DNA of 64,000 bases from Paenibacillus dendritiformis (lineage in GTDB: Bacteria; Bacillota; Bacilli; Paenibacillales; Paenibacillaceae). Positions 17,581 to 27,266 of the stretch are shown here, piece by piece. Location: contig NZ_OX216966.1 of the NCBI RefSeq assembly GCF_945605565.1, positions 2,534,001 to 2,598,000 of the forward strand. The letters run 5' to 3'. Each line of letters starts with the position of its first letter. Within the stretch, counting starts at the first letter, position 1. The notes beneath the pieces are model-generated. The model made no database searches. It saw only the letters and a list, made by a program, of their open reading frames with translations, and was not told where the DNA came from. The position numbers and the translations under genes are program-made.

Positions 17581-18597
17581 ATGGTCAACCTGCCCAAAGT
17601 CAATGAACTCGGATTTTATGAAATTCGCTTGGAATCGATTGGAGGCCTGGGCGCGAATCTGGCCGGCAAAATGCTGGCCGAAGCCGGCGTCACGGGAAGC
17701 GGATTGAATGGCGTCAGCTTTTCCTCCTACGGCTCCGAGAAGAAAGGATCTCCCGTTAAAGCGCATATCCGCTTCTGCCAGCCCGAGACCCGCATCCGGG
17801 ATACGACTCCGGTCGAACGGCCCCATATTGTCGGCATCTTCCATGAAGCGCTGGCCAAAACGGTCCATGTCACGAACGGAATCTACCCCGATAGCCTGGT
17901 GCTGGTCAATTCCTCGTCCGATCCGGCGCGTCTGAAGGATAAACTTCGCCTTCCCTGCGGCACGATAGCGGTAGTCGACGCGATCGGGATTGCCTTGGAG
18001 GAAGGGAACCGGGTTAACATGGCGATGCTGGGCGCTCTGTTCCGCCTGTGCGACTTCCTGGATGCGGAGCATATGAAGGGCGTCATCCGCAAGTCGCTGG
18101 AATCGAAATACCCGCAAGCCGTCCAGCCTGCGCTGAACACGTTCCAGCGCGGGTACGACGAGGTTGTCTTCCAGACGTTCGCGCTGCCGGAGGGAGAGAC
18201 TCTCCCCGGGCCGGTCCGCTGGGATACGCCGACGCTGGGATATGAGACCCAGCCGATCGGCGGGACGGTTATCAATCCGGGCAACTCCGTGCTGAAGGAT
18301 CTGAGCATTTCCCGAGCGGGCATGATGCCGCACTTCTTCGAAGATAAATGCATTCATTGCGCGGCCTGTGACAATGTATGCCCCGACTTCTGCTTCGTCT
18401 GGGAGGAGAAGCCGGACAAAAAAGGCCGGCTCCATATGTTCCTGCAAGGAATCGATTATCAATATTGCAAAGGCTGTCTAAAGTGCGTGTATGCCTGTCC
18501 GACCGAAGCGCTGTCGAGCGAACGGGAAGAGGAAGGGTATGCGGATGCCCATCGAATGCCGCACCGGTTCGCATTCGCGAATGCAGCGCAGCAGTAA
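17581..18597 (+). CDS. 2-oxoacid:ferredoxin oxidoreductase, fused gamma-delta subunit
   Basis: A 338-residue protein. Residues ~1-190 are the gamma (catalytic-gamma) domain, starting with IRLESIGGLGANLAGKMLAEAG; the C-terminal ~90 residues are a bacterial ferredoxin-like delta domain with two 4Fe-4S motifs, CIHCAACDNVCP and CKGCLKCVYACP. Such enzymes oxidise pyruvate or another 2-oxoacid to the acyl-CoA and reduce ferredoxin; they are oxygen sensitive. The partner alpha-beta gene begins 146 nt downstream. AAGGAG is 13 nt from the ATG, longer than usual. Confidence 0.88.
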   Translation: MVNLPKVNELGFYEIRLESIGGLGANLAGKMLAEAGVTGSGLNGVSFSSYGSEKKGSPVKAHIRFCQPETRIRDTTPVERPHIVGIFHEALAKTVHVTNGIYPDSLVLVNSSSDPARLKDKLRLPCGTIAVVDAIGIALEEGNRVNMAMLGALFRLCDFLDAEHMKGVIRKSLESKYPQAVQPALNTFQRGYDEVVFQTFALPEGETLPGPVRWDTPTLGYETQPIGGTVINPGNSVLKDLSISRAGMMPHFFEDKCIHCAACDNVCPDFCFVWEEKPDKKGRLHMFLQGIDYQYCKGCLKCVYACPTEALSSEREEEGYADAHRMPHRFAFANAAQQ

Positions 18598-18743
18598 CCG
18601 GCGGGAAAGCGCGCAGGCAGACAATGCGCATCGGCGCACGCTTGCTTCCGCCGTAGCGGGCGGCATCCGGAACGGCATGTCCGATGGAATGCATGTGAAG
18701 GGACCGCCCATGACAGTATGAATGGTAAGGGGGAAGAGAATCC

Positions 18744-21050
18744 GTGGCAATCGAGTATGATAAGGAAGCCATGCCATCCCGCGTGGAGCAGCGCATGGTA
18801 TACGAATCGGGCAATGAGATGGCCGCCTATGCCGCCCATCAGATCAACTATCACATTATGGGCTATTATCCGATCTCGCCGTCTACGGAGGTCGCCCAAT
18901 TCCTGGACTTGATGAAGGCGAGCGGGAAGCATGACATTAAGCTGATTCCGGCCGATGGCGAGCATGGCTCCGCCGGAATCTGCTATGGCGCCTCGACGGC
19001 CGGCGGACGGGTGTTCAATGCGACGAGCGCCAACGGCTACCTGTACATGCTAGAGCAGATGCCCGTCCAATCGGGGACGCGCTTCCCGATGGTATTGAAT
19101 CTGGTCTGCCGCTCAGTCTCGGGGCCGCTCAACATTCACGGCGACCATTCCGATCTGTATTTCGCTCTCAATACGGGCTGGCCGATCCTGCTCTGCCGGG
19201 ATCCGCAGGCCGTGTATGATATGAACATGATGGCGATTAAGCTGGCCGAGGATCCGGAGGTTCGGCTGCCGGTGATGGTCGCGTTCGACGGCTATTTCAC
19301 TTCGCATCAGAAGCGGCGTGTTCAGACCTTCGCCCGCCGCGAGGACGTGCAGCGATTCATCGGCGAGCAGCCGGTGAGGGGGTTCGCGGATACGCTCGAT
19401 CGGAACAATCCGATCACCGTCGGCCCGTATATGAATGAACCGGATTACATCAACAACTGCTATCAGCAGTCGATGGCGATGTACAAGGCCGGAGAGGTGT
19501 TCGATCGCATCCGCCGGGAATATGCGGAGCTGACCGGACGCGATTATCCGGTGCTCGATCTGTACCGGATGGAAGACGCGGAGGTCGCCGTCTTCCTGCT
19601 CAATTCCGCGGCCGAGATTATTAAGGATGTCGTCGATCAGCTGCGGGAGCAGGGCATCAAGGCGGGCGCCGTCTCGCCGAATATGATTCGCCCGTTCCCG
19701 GCGAAGGAGATCGCCGCCGCGCTGGCCGGCGTCAAGGCGGTGACCGTCGGTGACCGCGCTGATTCGTACGGCGGCCATGGCGGCAATATGGTGAACGAGG
19801 TGAAGGCGGCGCTCTTCACGCACGGCAACCGCGATACGCTCGTCATCAGCCGCATCTACGGCCTGGGGGGCAAAGACTTCTATGCCGAGGACGGCCATGC
19901 GATGTTCCGGTGCGCGCTGGAGGCGGCTGCGGCCGGCGCTGTCGCGCAGCCGTTCGACTATATCGGCCATACGCCGGGCGACCCGGCCGCCGCGCCGAAG
20001 CGCGTGCTGGAGCCGATGAAGTATGAGGAGCTGAATACCGGCCTTATTACGGTGAAGCAGGTTGAGGAGACGGGCAAGCTGAACGTGCGGATTCCGCCGC
20101 TGCGGCAGCTGACCAAGAAGCCGAAGCGGATCGCGCCGGGTCACGGGGCATGTCCGGGCTGCGGCATCTTTTCGGGACTGGAGCTCTTTTTCAAAGGGAT
20201 CGAAGGGGACATCGTCGCTCTCTTCCATACCGGCTGCGCGATGGTCGTGACGACGGGATATCCGTATTCCTCGCATAAAGCGACCTATATTCATAATCTG
20301 TTCCAGAACGGGGCCGCCACGCTGTCCGGCGTCGTCGAGATGTTCTGGGAGCGCAAGCGCCGCGGCGAGCTGGACGCGCTGAATCTGCCGGACGACTTCA
20401 CGTTCGTCATGATTACCGGGGACGGCGGCATGGATATCGGCATGGGGCCGGCCATCGGGGCCGCGCTGCGCAATCATAAAATGATCATTCTCGAATATGA
20501 CAATGAAGGCTACATGAATACGGGAGCCCAGCTGTCCTATTCGACGCCGATCGGGCATCGGACCTCTACCTCCAATGTCGGCAAGGCGCAGACGGGGAAG
20601 ATGTTCCACCACAAAGATACGGCGCAAATTATGGCCGCGACCCATATTCCGTATGTATTTACGGGAAGTGAGGCATTTCCTCAGGACCTGCTGAAGAAAG
20701 CGGCGAAGGCCCAGTGGTACGCCCGCAACGAGGGGCTCGTCTACGGGAAGATTCTCATTACGTGCCCGCTCAACTGGCTGTCCGAGGATCGGGCGGGCAC
20801 CCAGATCGTCCAGGCGGCCGTCGACTCCTGCTTCTTCCCGCTGTATGAAGTGGAGCGCGGCGTCACGACGATAACGTACGACCCGGAGGAGAAGAACAAA
20901 AAAATTCCGCTCCTCGACTGGCTTACGATGATGGGCAAGACGAAGCATCTGGCGAAGCCGGAGAACGCGGAGCTGCTGGGCGTATTCGAGCGGGAGGTCG
21001 AACGGCGCTGGAGCGTGCTGCGGGCGAAGCATGCGCATCCTGATTTGTAA
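18744..21050 (+). CDS. 2-oxoacid:ferredoxin oxidoreductase, fused alpha-beta subunit
   Basis: A 768-residue protein. Residues ~20-420 form the alpha part (GYYPISPSTEVAQFL, typical N-terminal pyrimidine-binding domain), and ~470-768 the TPP-binding beta part with CPGCG, a GDGGMDIGMG metal/TPP motif and YDNEGYMNTG. The 4Fe-4S ligand cysteine pair CPGC of the beta subunit is present. Together with the gamma-delta protein this gives a complete enzyme from only two genes. The upstream KDG genes produce pyruvate, a plausible substrate; branched-chain 2-oxoacids remain possible. The start is a GTG at 18744 with GGGGGAAG upstream. Confidence 0.88.
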   Translation: MAIEYDKEAMPSRVEQRMVYESGNEMAAYAAHQINYHIMGYYPISPSTEVAQFLDLMKASGKHDIKLIPADGEHGSAGICYGASTAGGRVFNATSANGYLYMLEQMPVQSGTRFPMVLNLVCRSVSGPLNIHGDHSDLYFALNTGWPILLCRDPQAVYDMNMMAIKLAEDPEVRLPVMVAFDGYFTSHQKRRVQTFARREDVQRFIGEQPVRGFADTLDRNNPITVGPYMNEPDYINNCYQQSMAMYKAGEVFDRIRREYAELTGRDYPVLDLYRMEDAEVAVFLLNSAAEIIKDVVDQLREQGIKAGAVSPNMIRPFPAKEIAAALAGVKAVTVGDRADSYGGHGGNMVNEVKAALFTHGNRDTLVISRIYGLGGKDFYAEDGHAMFRCALEAAAAGAVAQPFDYIGHTPGDPAAAPKRVLEPMKYEELNTGLITVKQVEETGKLNVRIPPLRQLTKKPKRIAPGHGACPGCGIFSGLELFFKGIEGDIVALFHTGCAMVVTTGYPYSSHKATYIHNLFQNGAATLSGVVEMFWERKRRGELDALNLPDDFTFVMITGDGGMDIGMGPAIGAALRNHKMIILEYDNEGYMNTGAQLSYSTPIGHRTSTSNVGKAQTGKMFHHKDTAQIMAATHIPYVFTGSEAFPQDLLKKAAKAQWYARNEGLVYGKILITCPLNWLSEDRAGTQIVQAAVDSCFFPLYEVERGVTTITYDPEEKNKKIPLLDWLTMMGKTKHLAKPENAELLGVFEREVERRWSVLRAKHAHPDL

Positions 21051-21071
21051 GCGAAATATAGAGATAAGAAG

Positions 21072-21106
21072 ACAGGGCGGGCTTCCGTAAGGAGGCTTCG
21101 CCCTGT
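21072..21106 (+). terminator. Hairpin after the oxidoreductase genes
   Basis: ACAGGGCG pairs with CGCCCTGT, with extra pairing inside, 22 nt past the stop. The T-run is poor (TCCGGTTTATT). Confidence 0.5.
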
Positions 21107-21241
21107 TCCGGTTTATTCGCATTTCTCGTTCGGAAGGGCGGAGGCCTCTCTGGGGTGGGGGAGGCTCGTTTCCTTTTCCTCCCGTCCTCGTTCGGCTATA
21201 CTGGTAAGGATGAAGAATTGTTAAGGGGGGCCGATGCGAAA

Positions 21242-22030
21242 ATGAAGATCGACATGTTGGATGCGGACGGCCAAGCCCATGCCGCCGAGCTGGCAGACCG
21301 GCTGGGCCGGAGCCGTTACACTGTATTTTTTGGCGGGGCCGGGACATCGACGGAGAGCGGAATCCCTGATTTTCGCTCTGACCGGGGACTGTTCTCGGCC
21401 GGAGAAGCGGAAGCGTTCGCGTATCCGCCCGAAATGATATTGAGCCGATCCTTCTTCGAGCGGGATCCGGTGACCTTTTACCGCTATTACCGGGCGAAGA
21501 TGCTGCACCCCGGCGCAGAGCCGAACGGAGCGCACCGGACGCTGGCCAAGCTGGAAGAGGACGGGATCGTGAAGGCGGTCGTCACGCAAAATATTGACGG
21601 GCTTCACCAAGCGGCAGGCAGCCGCGAGGTGTGCGAGCTGCACGGCTCGGTGCACCGCAACCGCTGCATGGCATGCGGGGCGGAGCATGATCTCGGCATC
21701 GTCGCGGAGAACAAGGATCCGATTCCGCACTGTCCGGGCTGCGGGGGCATGGTGAAGCCGGATGTGGTGCTGTATGAGGAGGCGCTGGATGAGGAGGTTA
21801 TCAACCGCGCCGTGGAGCATATCCGGCGGGCCGACCTGCTGATCGTGGGGGGCACCTCGCTGAATGTCATGCCGGCGGCCAGCTTCGTCCGGCTTGCCGC
21901 CGGGGCGGATATCGTCATTGCGAACCGGACGCCGACGAGTATGGACTACCGCGCGGCTGCCGTCTACCGGGAACCGATGGGCGCGCTGTTCGAGGCTGCA
22001 TACGAGATTATGGCTCATCGAAAGGGGTAA
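21242..22030 (+). CDS. NAD-dependent protein deacylase (sirtuin)
   Basis: A 262-residue Sir2-family protein. GGAGTSTESGIPDFRS binds NAD, TQNIDGLHQ and ELHGSVH carry the catalytic Asn/Asp and His, and two Cys pairs (CMAC, CPGC) bind structural zinc. It would remove acetyl or related groups from lysines, consuming NAD. A GGGGGG lies 11 nt before the ATG at 21242; a TTG at 21218 with AAGGA at 7 nt is an equally plausible start. The next gene begins 6 nt after the stop. Confidence 0.92.
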   Translation: MKIDMLDADGQAHAAELADRLGRSRYTVFFGGAGTSTESGIPDFRSDRGLFSAGEAEAFAYPPEMILSRSFFERDPVTFYRYYRAKMLHPGAEPNGAHRTLAKLEEDGIVKAVVTQNIDGLHQAAGSREVCELHGSVHRNRCMACGAEHDLGIVAENKDPIPHCPGCGGMVKPDVVLYEEALDEEVINRAVEHIRRADLLIVGGTSLNVMPAASFVRLAAGADIVIANRTPTSMDYRAAAVYREPMGALFEAAYEIMAHRKG

Positions 22031-22036
22031 GGCATC

Positions 22037-23527
22037 ATGTGGATGATGGGAATCGACCTGGGCACGACGAACCGCAAGGTCGGCCTGTATGAAGATAACG
22101 GGCGGCTTGTCGCCAAGACGAGCCGTCCGACCCTGACGGAGGATAGCGGGGAAGGCTATGTCATCTATCAGCCGGAGGCGATGTGGAACGATGTCGCCGA
22201 GATGATTCGCGAGCTGACGGACGCGCATGCGGACAAGCCGGTGTCCTGCATCGGCATCACGAGCATGGCGGAGAGCGGCCTGCTCGTCAACCGCAGCACC
22301 GGGGAGGTGCAATCCCCGCTGCTGCCTTGGTTCGAGACATGCTCGGCGCCGCATGCGGAGCGCATCCGGAAGGAGGGCACCCCATTGGAGCTGTTCCAGC
22401 GGACCGGGCTGCATCTGTCGTTCAAGCACGGTCTCGCGAAGCTGCTCTGGCTCCAGGACCGCGACCCGGCGATGCTGCGGGACGCGGGCTGGCTGTCCGT
22501 CTCCGGCTATATCGCTTACCGGCTGACCGGGGCGATGGCCTTCGATCCGTCGCTCGCCACGCGCACCTTCGCCTACGATATGCGGCAGAACGGCTGGGAT
22601 GAGCCCTGGATTCGCGGCTTCGGCCTCGATCCGGCCATCTTCCCCGACGTGCTGCCGAGCGGCACGACGCTCGGGACAGTCCATCCGGAGCTGGCTGCCC
22701 GGCTCGGGCTGAGCGGCGGCACGAAGGTCGCCATCGGCGGGCACGACCATGTCTGCGCGGCGCTGGCGGTAGGAGCCATCGAACCGGGGGATGTGTATGT
22801 CTCGATGGGGACGGCCGAGACGCTGGTCGGTACGATGGCGATGCAGCCGCTTGGGCAGGCCGAGTTCGAGACCGGCCTCTCGTACGGCTACCACGTCGTG
22901 CCGGGCTGCGGCTTCTGGATGGGAGGCAACGCCTCCTCCGGCGGGGCGGTCGAATGGATTCGCCGCCTGCTGGCCGATGAGGCGCTTGCCTATGAGCAGA
23001 TACAGGAGATGACCGCAGGCATCAACGACGGGCCGGGCGAAGTGATGTTCTTCCCGTATTTGTCGGGCAGCGGAGCGCCCCATCCAAATTCGAAGACACG
23101 GGCCGCCTTCGTCGGCCTGGAGAAATCGCACGGCAAGGCGGAGCTGCTGCGGGCCGTGCTCGAAGGGACGGCTTACCAGCTCGAAATGATCCGGCAGAGC
23201 GCCGAGCGCACGTCCGCCCATCCGATTCGGCGGATGAATGCGGTCGGCGGCGGCACGCAGCTGGCAGCCTGGCTGCAGATGAAGGCGGACATCGCGAACA
23301 GCACGCTGCTCGTGCCGCCGATTGAGGAAGCGACGATGCTGGGAGCGGCCTGCGCGGCTGCGCTCGGCGGGGGTCACTTCGGGAGCGCGGCTGAGGTGCG
23401 CCAGGCGCTGCAGAGCCGCGGCGTGAAGGCGTATGAGCCGGACGCTGAGCGGCATGGGCAGTACCGCCAGGCATATGAAGGGCTGTATGTGCCGATGGCG
23501 GCGCATTTGCGCAGCCTGAACAGATAA
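22037..23527 (+). CDS. FGGY-family carbohydrate kinase
   Basis: A 496-residue sugar kinase. The N-terminal phosphate loop GIDLGTTNRKVGLY, the FGGY C-terminal signature SGSGAPHPNSKTRAAFVGL, and GGGTQ near residue 415 are present. Substrates of this family include gluconate, xylulose and related ketoses; the sequence alone does not tell which. It follows the sirtuin gene closely and so is probably in its transcript, an unusual pairing. A terminator follows. Confidence 0.85.
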   Translation: MWMMGIDLGTTNRKVGLYEDNGRLVAKTSRPTLTEDSGEGYVIYQPEAMWNDVAEMIRELTDAHADKPVSCIGITSMAESGLLVNRSTGEVQSPLLPWFETCSAPHAERIRKEGTPLELFQRTGLHLSFKHGLAKLLWLQDRDPAMLRDAGWLSVSGYIAYRLTGAMAFDPSLATRTFAYDMRQNGWDEPWIRGFGLDPAIFPDVLPSGTTLGTVHPELAARLGLSGGTKVAIGGHDHVCAALAVGAIEPGDVYVSMGTAETLVGTMAMQPLGQAEFETGLSYGYHVVPGCGFWMGGNASSGGAVEWIRRLLADEALAYEQIQEMTAGINDGPGEVMFFPYLSGSGAPHPNSKTRAAFVGLEKSHGKAELLRAVLEGTAYQLEMIRQSAERTSAHPIRRMNAVGGGTQLAAWLQMKADIANSTLLVPPIEEATMLGAACAAALGGGHFGSAAEVRQALQSRGVKAYEPDAERHGQYRQAYEGLYVPMAAHLRSLNR

Positions 23528-23544
23528 TGCGATGTGGAACGAGA

Positions 23545-23589
23545 GCCGCAGCTGCGGGCGTTGTTTTTGCCGCGGGCTGCGGCGTTTTT
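23545..23589 (+). terminator. Intrinsic terminator after the FGGY kinase
   Basis: GCCGCAGC pairs with GCTGCGGC, with CGG/CCG inner pairing, followed by GTTTTTG. Confidence 0.75.
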
Positions 23590-23815
23590 GCGCGTGGAAT
23601 GGCGCTGGGGAGCAGGTTAGGCTCGGGAGAAGGTTAGATGCGAGAGGCGAATGGAGAACGGGAGGCACGGGATTGGGGAAGAGGTGTGGGGCAAAGGTAA
23701 GCAGACAAGGGTTGCTGCTCTTTGCTCTTTACATGACTCCCCCCTCTGGTCAGGGAGCGCGAGTTAAGGGGCGGCAGCTTGCGGGAGGTCTGAGCTTCGG
23801 GAGCATGCAGTACGG

Positions 23816-23862
23816 TGGCAGGGACAAGCGGAGCTGCCGGGCTTACGGCTTGTCCCTGGCCA
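23816..23862. terminator. Strong stem-loop downstream of the araC-type gene
   Basis: CAGGGACAAGC pairs perfectly with GCTTGTCCCTG, extended by TGG/CCA with a bulge, 11 nt past the regulator stop. There is no T-run. The rest of 23590-23815 holds nothing I can name. Confidence 0.45.
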
Positions 23863-23872
23863 CTGAAGGAGC

Positions 23873-24823
23873 CTATCCCCGCGAGCTGTTGCCGGAGTCT
23901 CCCGGCGGGGAGAACTTGGACCGGTACGCTGTCGGGGATTGGTCATAGAAGCGGCGGAATTGCCGGGAGAAATAAAGCGCATCCGGGATGCCGACGGAGG
24001 CGGCAATCTGTTCAATGGTCAGATCCGCGCGCTCGCGCAGGAGCTGGCGGCCTTTGTCGATCCGCAGCTTCAGCAGGTAGGTGACCGGCGTCATCTCAGT
24101 CACGCGCTTGAAGATGCGGGACAGATACGCCCGGCTGTAGCCGAGACTGTCCGCGATCTGCTCGATGGACAGCGGATAGGCGTATTGGGTGGACATCATG
24201 TGAATCATCTGCCGCACGGTATGCTCGATCTCGGACTCGGGCTTCAGCCGCTGCCCGGCTTCCGGTCCGGCCTGGCGGTCCGCATAATCGGACAGGATGA
24301 GATGGAGGCAGCCGAGGGCTGTCAGATGGGCGGAGGAGCGCCGCAGCTGGAAAGAGGCGCGGATGCGCTCCATCCATTCCGGCGCCTCCGAGTCGGGTCC
24401 GGCATGGACGACCGGACTCCCGGAGGCGAAGCCGGCGGCGCTCACCAGATCGGCCGCCCCTTCTCCCTGGAACGCAATCCAGCGGTAGTGCCAGGGCCTG
24501 TCCGCATCGGAAGCATAGCTGACAAGGCGGTTCGGCGTGATGAGGAAGGCATCGCCCGGTCCCAGCTCGTACGTGACGCCTTCGCTCGTGAACGTTCCGC
24601 ATCCGCCCATCACGTGATGAAGCAAATAGTAATCGACCAGCTTCGGGCCGAGCTTATGAGACGGCCGGGTCTGGCTCTCGCCGGAAAACAAGACATGAAG
24701 GCCCCGGCAGCCGGCTAGCATCGGATTGGAGGCGACGGTGTATGTCTCTGGCGCGGCCGCTCCAGTCAACTCCGCGGCTGAGACCGGTTGGGCCGACTGG
24801 CCTGGGTCAGCATGGTCTGTCAT
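23873..24823 (-). CDS. AraC-family transcriptional regulator of the galactose genes
   Basis: A 316-residue regulator. The N-terminal ~200 residues are a cupin-like sensor domain (HHVMGGCGTFTSEGVTYELGPGDAFLITPN); the C-terminal ~100 residues hold two helix-turn-helix motifs ending in FSRQFRRFYDQSPTAYR. It is divergent from galK and, by position, probably controls the gal operon. The ATG at 24823 has GAAGGAGG 8 nt upstream; the open frame extends 42 codons further but without a site. A TATAAT at 24900-24905 (minus strand) is the likely -10. Confidence 0.88.
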   Translation of the reverse strand: MTDHADPGQSAQPVSAAELTGAAAPETYTVASNPMLAGCRGLHVLFSGESQTRPSHKLGPKLVDYYLLHHVMGGCGTFTSEGVTYELGPGDAFLITPNRLVSYASDADRPWHYRWIAFQGEGAADLVSAAGFASGSPVVHAGPDSEAPEWMERIRASFQLRRSSAHLTALGCLHLILSDYADRQAGPEAGQRLKPESEIEHTVRQMIHMMSTQYAYPLSIEQIADSLGYSRAYLSRIFKRVTEMTPVTYLLKLRIDKGRQLLRERADLTIEQIAASVGIPDALYFSRQFRRFYDQSPTAYRSKFSPPGDSGNSSRG

Positions 24824-24976
24824 GACATGTCCTCCTTCTTCTAGTTCACGCAATCTTCTCGGTGTTGAAAACCGGCCTTCTTGAACACGTATTATAAGCA
24901 TTATATCATAGTCCATGATGGAGGTCATATTTATCCATATCATGCGCACATCACTGTATTACATACCCGGCTCGGA

Positions 24977-25006
24977 TTGAGTATGCTTGTAACAGAACGG
25001 TATATT
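24977..25006 (+). promoter_or_regulatory. Promoter of the galKET operon
   Basis: TTGAGT is followed after 18 nt by TATATT. Downstream in the leader is a tandem 12-bp direct repeat (ATGCAAATAAAA then ATGCAAACAAAA, 25025-25048) just ahead of the ribosome binding site. Confidence 0.55.
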
Positions 25007-25065
25007 GCGTAAAAGCAAAGCAACATGCAAATAAAAATGCAAACAAAATGGAGGAGGTCATCGTC

Positions 25066-26259
25066 ATGGATGCTCGGCAATTGGCGGCTCATTTTGAGGA
25101 ACAATATGGGAGCGGTGAGGGCGAGGTCCGTTTTTTCCATGCTCCAGGTCGTGTGAACCTTATCGGCGAGCATATTGATTATAACGGAGGGTATGTGCTT
25201 CCGGCAGCGCTGGAGTTCGGCACGACGCTATTGATTCGTCCGCGATCCGACCGCATGCTCCGGCTGTCTTCGACGAATTTTCCTTATCAGTTGACGATCG
25301 ACGAGACGGCAGATGCTAAGACCGGGGAATGGACCGATTATCCCGTCGGGGTGATCGTGGAGCTGGCGAAGTCGGGACGGGCGTTGAGCCGGGGCTACGA
25401 TATTTTGGTGCACGGCGACATTCCGAACGGAGCGGGGTTGTCTTCCTCGGCATCGCTCGAGGTCGCTGTGGCCTATGCGCTGCTGACGCTGGAAGGCCAT
25501 CCGATCGATCGGACGGATATCGCGCAGCTGTCCCAACGGGCGGAGAACCGGTTCGTCGGCGTCAACTGCGGCATTATGGACCAGTTCGCCGTCGCAAACG
25601 GCAAGCAGGATCATGCCATTCTGCTTATGTGCGACACGCTTGAATTCAAGCATGTTCCGTTCCGGACGGAAGGCTACAAGCTCGTTATCGGCAATACGAA
25701 CAAGCGGCGCGGGCTTGTCGATTCCAAGTATAATGAACGCCGGGCTCAATGCGATGAGGCTGTGCAGGAGCTGCGGCAGGGGTTCCCTGATCTGGAGCTG
25801 CTCGCTCAACTGGACGCTGCGGGCTATGAAGCGAAGAAGCATCTCATTCAGGATGAGGTGGTGCGCAAGCGGGCCGCGCATGTCATCGCGGAGAACGAGC
25901 GAGTGCTGCAGTCGGTCGAGGCGCTGCAGCAGCATGATCTGGAACGGTTCGGCCAGCTCATGATCGCATCGCATGAATCATTGCGCGATCTGTACGAGGT
26001 CAGCTGCGAAGAGCTGGATGTAATGGTCGAGGAGGCGCTCCGCATCGAAGGCACGGCCGGCTCGCGGATGACGGGCGCCGGGTTCGGCGGCTGCACCGTC
26101 TCGCTCGTGAAGGAGAGCGCCGTCTCGCGCTTCATTGAGCGTGTCGGGGAGGCGTATCAGCGGCGCACCGGCTTGCCGGCGGAATTCTATGTATGCAGCG
26201 TCGGCGACGGCGTGAAGGAACAGGACAGCGGCAACAAGCTTGCAGCGAAGGGGGAATAA
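25066..26259 (+). CDS. galK: Galactokinase
   Basis: A 397-residue GHMP kinase phosphorylating galactose at C1. The galactokinase signature APGRVNLIGEHIDYNGGYVLP is near residue 25, the ATP-binding loop PNGAGLSSSASLEVA near residue 120, and MTGAGFGGCTVSLV near the C-terminus. The ATG at 25066 follows GGAGGAGG at about 8 nt; an earlier ATG at 25048 overlaps that site and is rejected. It opens the Leloir operon galK-galE-galT. Confidence 0.96.
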   Translation: MDARQLAAHFEEQYGSGEGEVRFFHAPGRVNLIGEHIDYNGGYVLPAALEFGTTLLIRPRSDRMLRLSSTNFPYQLTIDETADAKTGEWTDYPVGVIVELAKSGRALSRGYDILVHGDIPNGAGLSSSASLEVAVAYALLTLEGHPIDRTDIAQLSQRAENRFVGVNCGIMDQFAVANGKQDHAILLMCDTLEFKHVPFRTEGYKLVIGNTNKRRGLVDSKYNERRAQCDEAVQELRQGFPDLELLAQLDAAGYEAKKHLIQDEVVRKRAAHVIAENERVLQSVEALQQHDLERFGQLMIASHESLRDLYEVSCEELDVMVEEALRIEGTAGSRMTGAGFGGCTVSLVKESAVSRFIERVGEAYQRRTGLPAEFYVCSVGDGVKEQDSGNKLAAKGE

Positions 26260-26262
26260 GTG

Positions 26263-27252
26263 ATGGCAGTACTGGTTACAGGCGGGGCAGGGTATATCGG
26301 CTCCCATACAGTGGCGGAATTGCTGGATCGCGGCGAAGAGGTCGTCGTCGTCGATTCGTTGGAGACGGGGCATGCGGACGCGGTTCTCGGCGGCACGCTT
26401 CATGTCGGGGATATTCGCGACAAGGCGTTCCTGGAAGGCGTGTTCAAGCAGCATACATTCGATGCGGTCATTCATTTCGCCGCGTACTCGCTCGTCGGAG
26501 AGAGCATGAGCAATCCGGCCAAATATTATGACAACAATGTGCACGGCACGCAGGTGCTGCTGGAGGTCATGCAGCAGTTCGGCGTGAAGCGGATTGTTTT
26601 TTCTTCCACGGCCGCCACGTATGGCGAGCCGGAACGGACGCCGATCGAGGAGACGTTCGCGACGAATCCGACGAATGTGTACGGAGAGACGAAGCTGACG
26701 ATGGAGCGAATGATGCGCTGGTTCGACCAGGTGCATGGCATCCGCTACGTCTCGCTGCGCTACTTCAATGCCGCCGGCGCGCATGAGAGCGGCCGGATCG
26801 GGGAAGACCACCAGCCGGAGACGCATCTCGTGCCGATTGTGCTGGAGACGGCGCTGGGCAAGCGAAGCGAGATCTCCGTCTTCGGCAGCGACTATCCGAC
26901 GAATGACGGCACATGCATCCGTGATTATATTCACGTCAGCGACTTGGCGGACGCGCATTTGCTTGCAGTCGACTATTTGCGCAAGGACGGGGCGAGCGAG
27001 ATTTTCAATCTGGGCAGCGGCAACGGCTTCTCGGTTCTCGAGGTGATCCGGACGGCGGAGCGCGTGACTGGTCTGACGATTCCGACGGCAATTCACGAAC
27101 GCCGGGCAGGCGATCCGGCTGTCTTGATCGCTTCTGCCGACAAGGCGAAGGCCGTGCTCGGCTGGCAGCCGAAGCGGGACAATATGGAGAAGATTATCGA
27201 GAGCGCCTGGCGCTGGCATCAAGCCCATCCGGACGGATACGCCAACAAATAG
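26263..27252 (+). CDS. galE: UDP-glucose 4-epimerase
   Basis: A 329-residue short-chain dehydrogenase-type epimerase interconverting UDP-galactose and UDP-glucose. GGAGYIGSH binds NAD, and the catalytic Ser/Tyr/Lys are in FSSTAATYG and NVYGETKLTME (Y-x-x-x-K). It starts 3 nt after the galK stop, with AAGGGGG in the end of galK; GTG at 26260 directly before the ATG is the alternative start. Confidence 0.96.
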   Translation: MAVLVTGGAGYIGSHTVAELLDRGEEVVVVDSLETGHADAVLGGTLHVGDIRDKAFLEGVFKQHTFDAVIHFAAYSLVGESMSNPAKYYDNNVHGTQVLLEVMQQFGVKRIVFSSTAATYGEPERTPIEETFATNPTNVYGETKLTMERMMRWFDQVHGIRYVSLRYFNAAGAHESGRIGEDHQPETHLVPIVLETALGKRSEISVFGSDYPTNDGTCIRDYIHVSDLADAHLLAVDYLRKDGASEIFNLGSGNGFSVLEVIRTAERVTGLTIPTAIHERRAGDPAVLIASADKAKAVLGWQPKRDNMEKIIESAWRWHQAHPDGYANK

Positions 27253-27266
27253 AGGGGGAGGACATC

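Noticed and set aside
19113..21347. 744-codon open frame on the minus strand
   Set aside because: It is the antisense shadow of the alpha-beta oxidoreductase gene, has no family motifs, and reflects GC-rich codon structure.
21221..23668. 815-codon open frame on the minus strand
   Set aside because: It spans the antisense of two unrelated genes (sirtuin and FGGY kinase), both of which have clear motifs.
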